NCBI GenBank assembly: GCA_965226235.1 | Contig: OZ245335.1 | Coordinates: 930,001-994,000 of the forward strand | Direction of reading: 5' to 3' | DNA: 64,000 nt | Source of the DNA: CAYFZO01 sp965226235 | GTDB lineage: Bacteria > Pseudomonadota > Gammaproteobacteria > Poriferisulfidales > Oxydemutatoraceae | In this document: piece after piece, positions 62,487-64,000 of the stretch | Layout of the letters: each line of letters opens with the position of its first letter | Numbering within the stretch: position 1 is the stretch's first letter | Translations under genes and position numbers: made by a program | Notes under the pieces: model-generated | The model's database searches: none | The model's input: only the letters and a program-made list of their open reading frames with translations | Told to the model about the DNA's origin: nothing

Positions 62487-63713
62487 ATGCCAGGAAGAAA
62501 TTTTTTGTATGTCCCGGGGCCGACCAACTTGCCGGTCGCCGTCGACAACGCAATGCAAATAGCCCAGCAGGACCACCGGCGTCCTGATTTACACAAACTG
62601 ACAAAGCCGCTTTTCAGCGATCTCAAAAAGATTTTCAAAACGGAAAAAGGACAGGCCTTCATTTTCCCCGGCTCCGGAACCGCCGGTTGGGAAATTGGAC
62701 TGGCCAACACCCTGTCACCCGGTGACAAGGTGATCGCCGCTCGCTTCGGACAGTTCTCCCATCTGTGGATTGACCTCGCCCAGCGCATCGGCATCGAGGT
62801 CGAGGTTTTCGAAGAATCCTGGGGCGCGGGGTTCCCGGTTGAAAAGCTCGAGAAGAGACTCCAGGCAGATACCCGCCACCAGATCAAGGGGGTGCTGGTA
62901 TGCCAGAACGAAACCGCGACCGGGGTCACCAGCGACGTAGCGGGGGTAAGAAAAGCACTCAACCGGACGAAACACCCGGCGATGCTTTACGTCGATGGCG
63001 TCAGTTCGATCGCCAGCATCGACTTCCGCATGGACGCGTGGGAGGTCGACGTTGCGATCAGTGGCTCACAAAAGGGCTTCATGCTGCCTGCGGGGCTGGC
63101 GTTGGTATGCTTCAGCCGCAAGGCCCTGCAGGCCAGAAAAAAAGCGAAATGCGCAAGGTGCTACCTCGATATCGAAGACCACATCAACACCAACAACAGC
63201 GGTTTCTTTCCCTATACCCCCTCCCTGCCGATGCTGTACGGATTGCAGAAATCGCTCGAGTTGCTGCTTGAGGAAGGCATCGACAACGTGATCGCGCGCC
63301 ATCATCGCCTGGCCGAAGGAGTCCGGGCGGCGATCAGGGCATGGGGACTGAAACTGTGTGCCAAAAAAATCAAATGGTACTCGGACACGGTTTCGGCGAT
63401 CGTAGTCCCGCCGGAGCACGACGCGCGCAAGGTAATCGAACATGCCTACACGCGCTACAACCTCTCGCTCGGCGCCGGGCTCTCGCAACTCGCCGGCAAG
63501 GTGTTTCGCATCGGTCACCTGGGAGACCACAACGAAATCTCGATCCTGGCAGCTATCGCGGGAACCGAGATGGCGCTGCGCGACGCGGGACTCAAGATCG
63601 AGCCCGGTTGTGGTGCCGCCGCTGCCCAGGAACACTTCCGCAAACACTTTCGGAGCAAGCCGAAGAAAAAAGCGGCACGGAAAAAGCAAGCAGCCCCGTC
63701 TGTAAAGACATAA
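62487..63713 (+). CDS. serine-glyoxylate aminotransferase
   Basis: 408-aa PLP class V aminotransferase (SgaA type), which converts serine and glyoxylate to hydroxypyruvate and glycine in the serine cycle. The start is MPGRNFLYVPGPTNLPVAVD, the family hallmark, with AAGGAA upstream. PGSGTAGWEIGLANTLSPGD binds PLP, LYVDGVSSIASIDFRMDAWE holds the Asp, and ISGSQKGFMLPAGLALVCFS has the Schiff-base Lys. YNLSLGAGLSQLAGKVFRIG and HLGDHNE follow. The C-terminus adds a Lys-rich tail (RSKPKKKAARKKQAAPSVKT). An earlier in-frame TTG at 62385 is not needed. Confidence 0.93.
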   Translation: MPGRNFLYVPGPTNLPVAVDNAMQIAQQDHRRPDLHKLTKPLFSDLKKIFKTEKGQAFIFPGSGTAGWEIGLANTLSPGDKVIAARFGQFSHLWIDLAQRIGIEVEVFEESWGAGFPVEKLEKRLQADTRHQIKGVLVCQNETATGVTSDVAGVRKALNRTKHPAMLYVDGVSSIASIDFRMDAWEVDVAISGSQKGFMLPAGLALVCFSRKALQARKKAKCARCYLDIEDHINTNNSGFFPYTPSLPMLYGLQKSLELLLEEGIDNVIARHHRLAEGVRAAIRAWGLKLCAKKIKWYSDTVSAIVVPPEHDARKVIEHAYTRYNLSLGAGLSQLAGKVFRIGHLGDHNEISILAAIAGTEMALRDAGLKIEPGCGAAAAQEHFRKHFRSKPKKKAARKKQAAPSVKT

Positions 63714-63775
63714 CTGCGCATATGCTTGACAACGAAACCAGACGATTGAAACAGCCCCTTGCAGGATAAACCTTT

Positions 63776-64000
63776 ATGAGCCATACACATTACGCCCCCA
63801 CCACAAACCGCCTTCAGCGAAGCGAACTCGCGGTTCCGGCCTCCAATCCGGCAATGATAGAGAAAGCCCTGGCATCGGATGCCGACTACGTGTTCCTTGA
63901 CCTCGAAGACGCAGTCGCTCCGGCCGACAAACCACAAGCGCGAAAAAACGCCATCGAAGCACTCAACGACCTCGACTGGAAAAGCAGCGGCAAGACGGTC
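63776..64000 (+). CDS. malyl-CoA lyase, N-terminal part (runs off right edge)
   Basis: First 75 codons of a CitE/HpcH-family lyase from ATG 63776, with an AGGA ribosome site. NRLQRSELAVPASNPAMIEK and ADYVFLDLEDAVAPADKPQA are the signature of malyl-CoA lyases: the Arg and the LDLEDAV acidic pair bind CoA-thioester and Mg. In the serine cycle it splits malyl-CoA to acetyl-CoA and glyoxylate, the glyoxylate then feeding the aminotransferase just upstream. The remainder lies beyond the window, so full identity is inferred. Confidence 0.85.
   Translation, partial: MSHTHYAPTTNRLQRSELAVPASNPAMIEKALASDADYVFLDLEDAVAPADKPQARKNAIEALNDLDWKSSGKTV

Overview
The window looks like a gammaproteobacterial chromosome segment. 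The core genes are high in GC and include rpmB-rpmG, trxA/rho, argS-SPOR, priA, hda, tldD-pmbA, purM-purN, comM-ubiK-nadA and selD/selU. The last 4 kb (5-formyl-THF cyclo-ligase, formyltransferase Ftr/FhcD, FolD, serine-glyoxylate aminotransferase, start of malyl-CoA lyase) points to a methylotroph or C1 oxidiser using the serine cycle with a methanopterin-linked formyl branch. No rRNA or CRISPR array was seen. One tRNA gene, tRNA-Arg(CCG), is present.

Positions 1-17.4 kb form a defence island. BREX genes brxC (running off the left edge), brxB and brxA are on the minus strand. A decayed IS3-family copy follows, then a complete four-gene Wadjet operon (jetABCD). Next come gene scars, a small coiled-coil membrane protein, and an unusual three-gene operon: a small toxin-like protein, an MqsA-like zinc-finger/HTH protein, and a KGGVGR-type ParA/MinD ATPase fused to a TPR-like region. 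A truncated IS1380 transposase closes the island. The three-gene operon is the best candidate here for an undescribed system.

Positions 17.9-37.7 kb are mostly housekeeping: fatty-acid desaturase, L28/L33, folB-folK, pteridine-reductase-like SDR, uppP, cca, an L,D-transpeptidase pair, an M14 peptidase, trxA, rho, purH, cytochrome c, comM, ubiK and nadA. The usual trxA-rho neighbourhood is split by an ISNCY remnant and a Fic gene lying between two copies of an IS end. A deleted purD and a frameshifted oxyR flank purH.

Positions 37.8-43.3 kb are a second mosaic island. IS3-family end fragments alternate with cargo: a DUF924 protein, an AbiEi/AbiEii toxin-antitoxin pair, and an AT-rich restriction-modification pair. 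The endonuclease is a clear EcoRV relative broken by one in-frame TAA stop; its methylase is intact. Positions 43.3-64 kb return to core functions: selenium use, replication and translation, purine synthesis, the TldD/PmbA protease, a nitrilase-type amidase, ilvD and the C1/serine-cycle operon. A palindromic repeat built on GGCGACGCATGCGTCGCC recurs at four intergenic sites, often beside IS ends. Several genes (purD, oxyR, DUF3108, EcoRV-like) are broken by small lesions, so either recent gene decay or, for the homopolymer cases, sequencing error must be considered.
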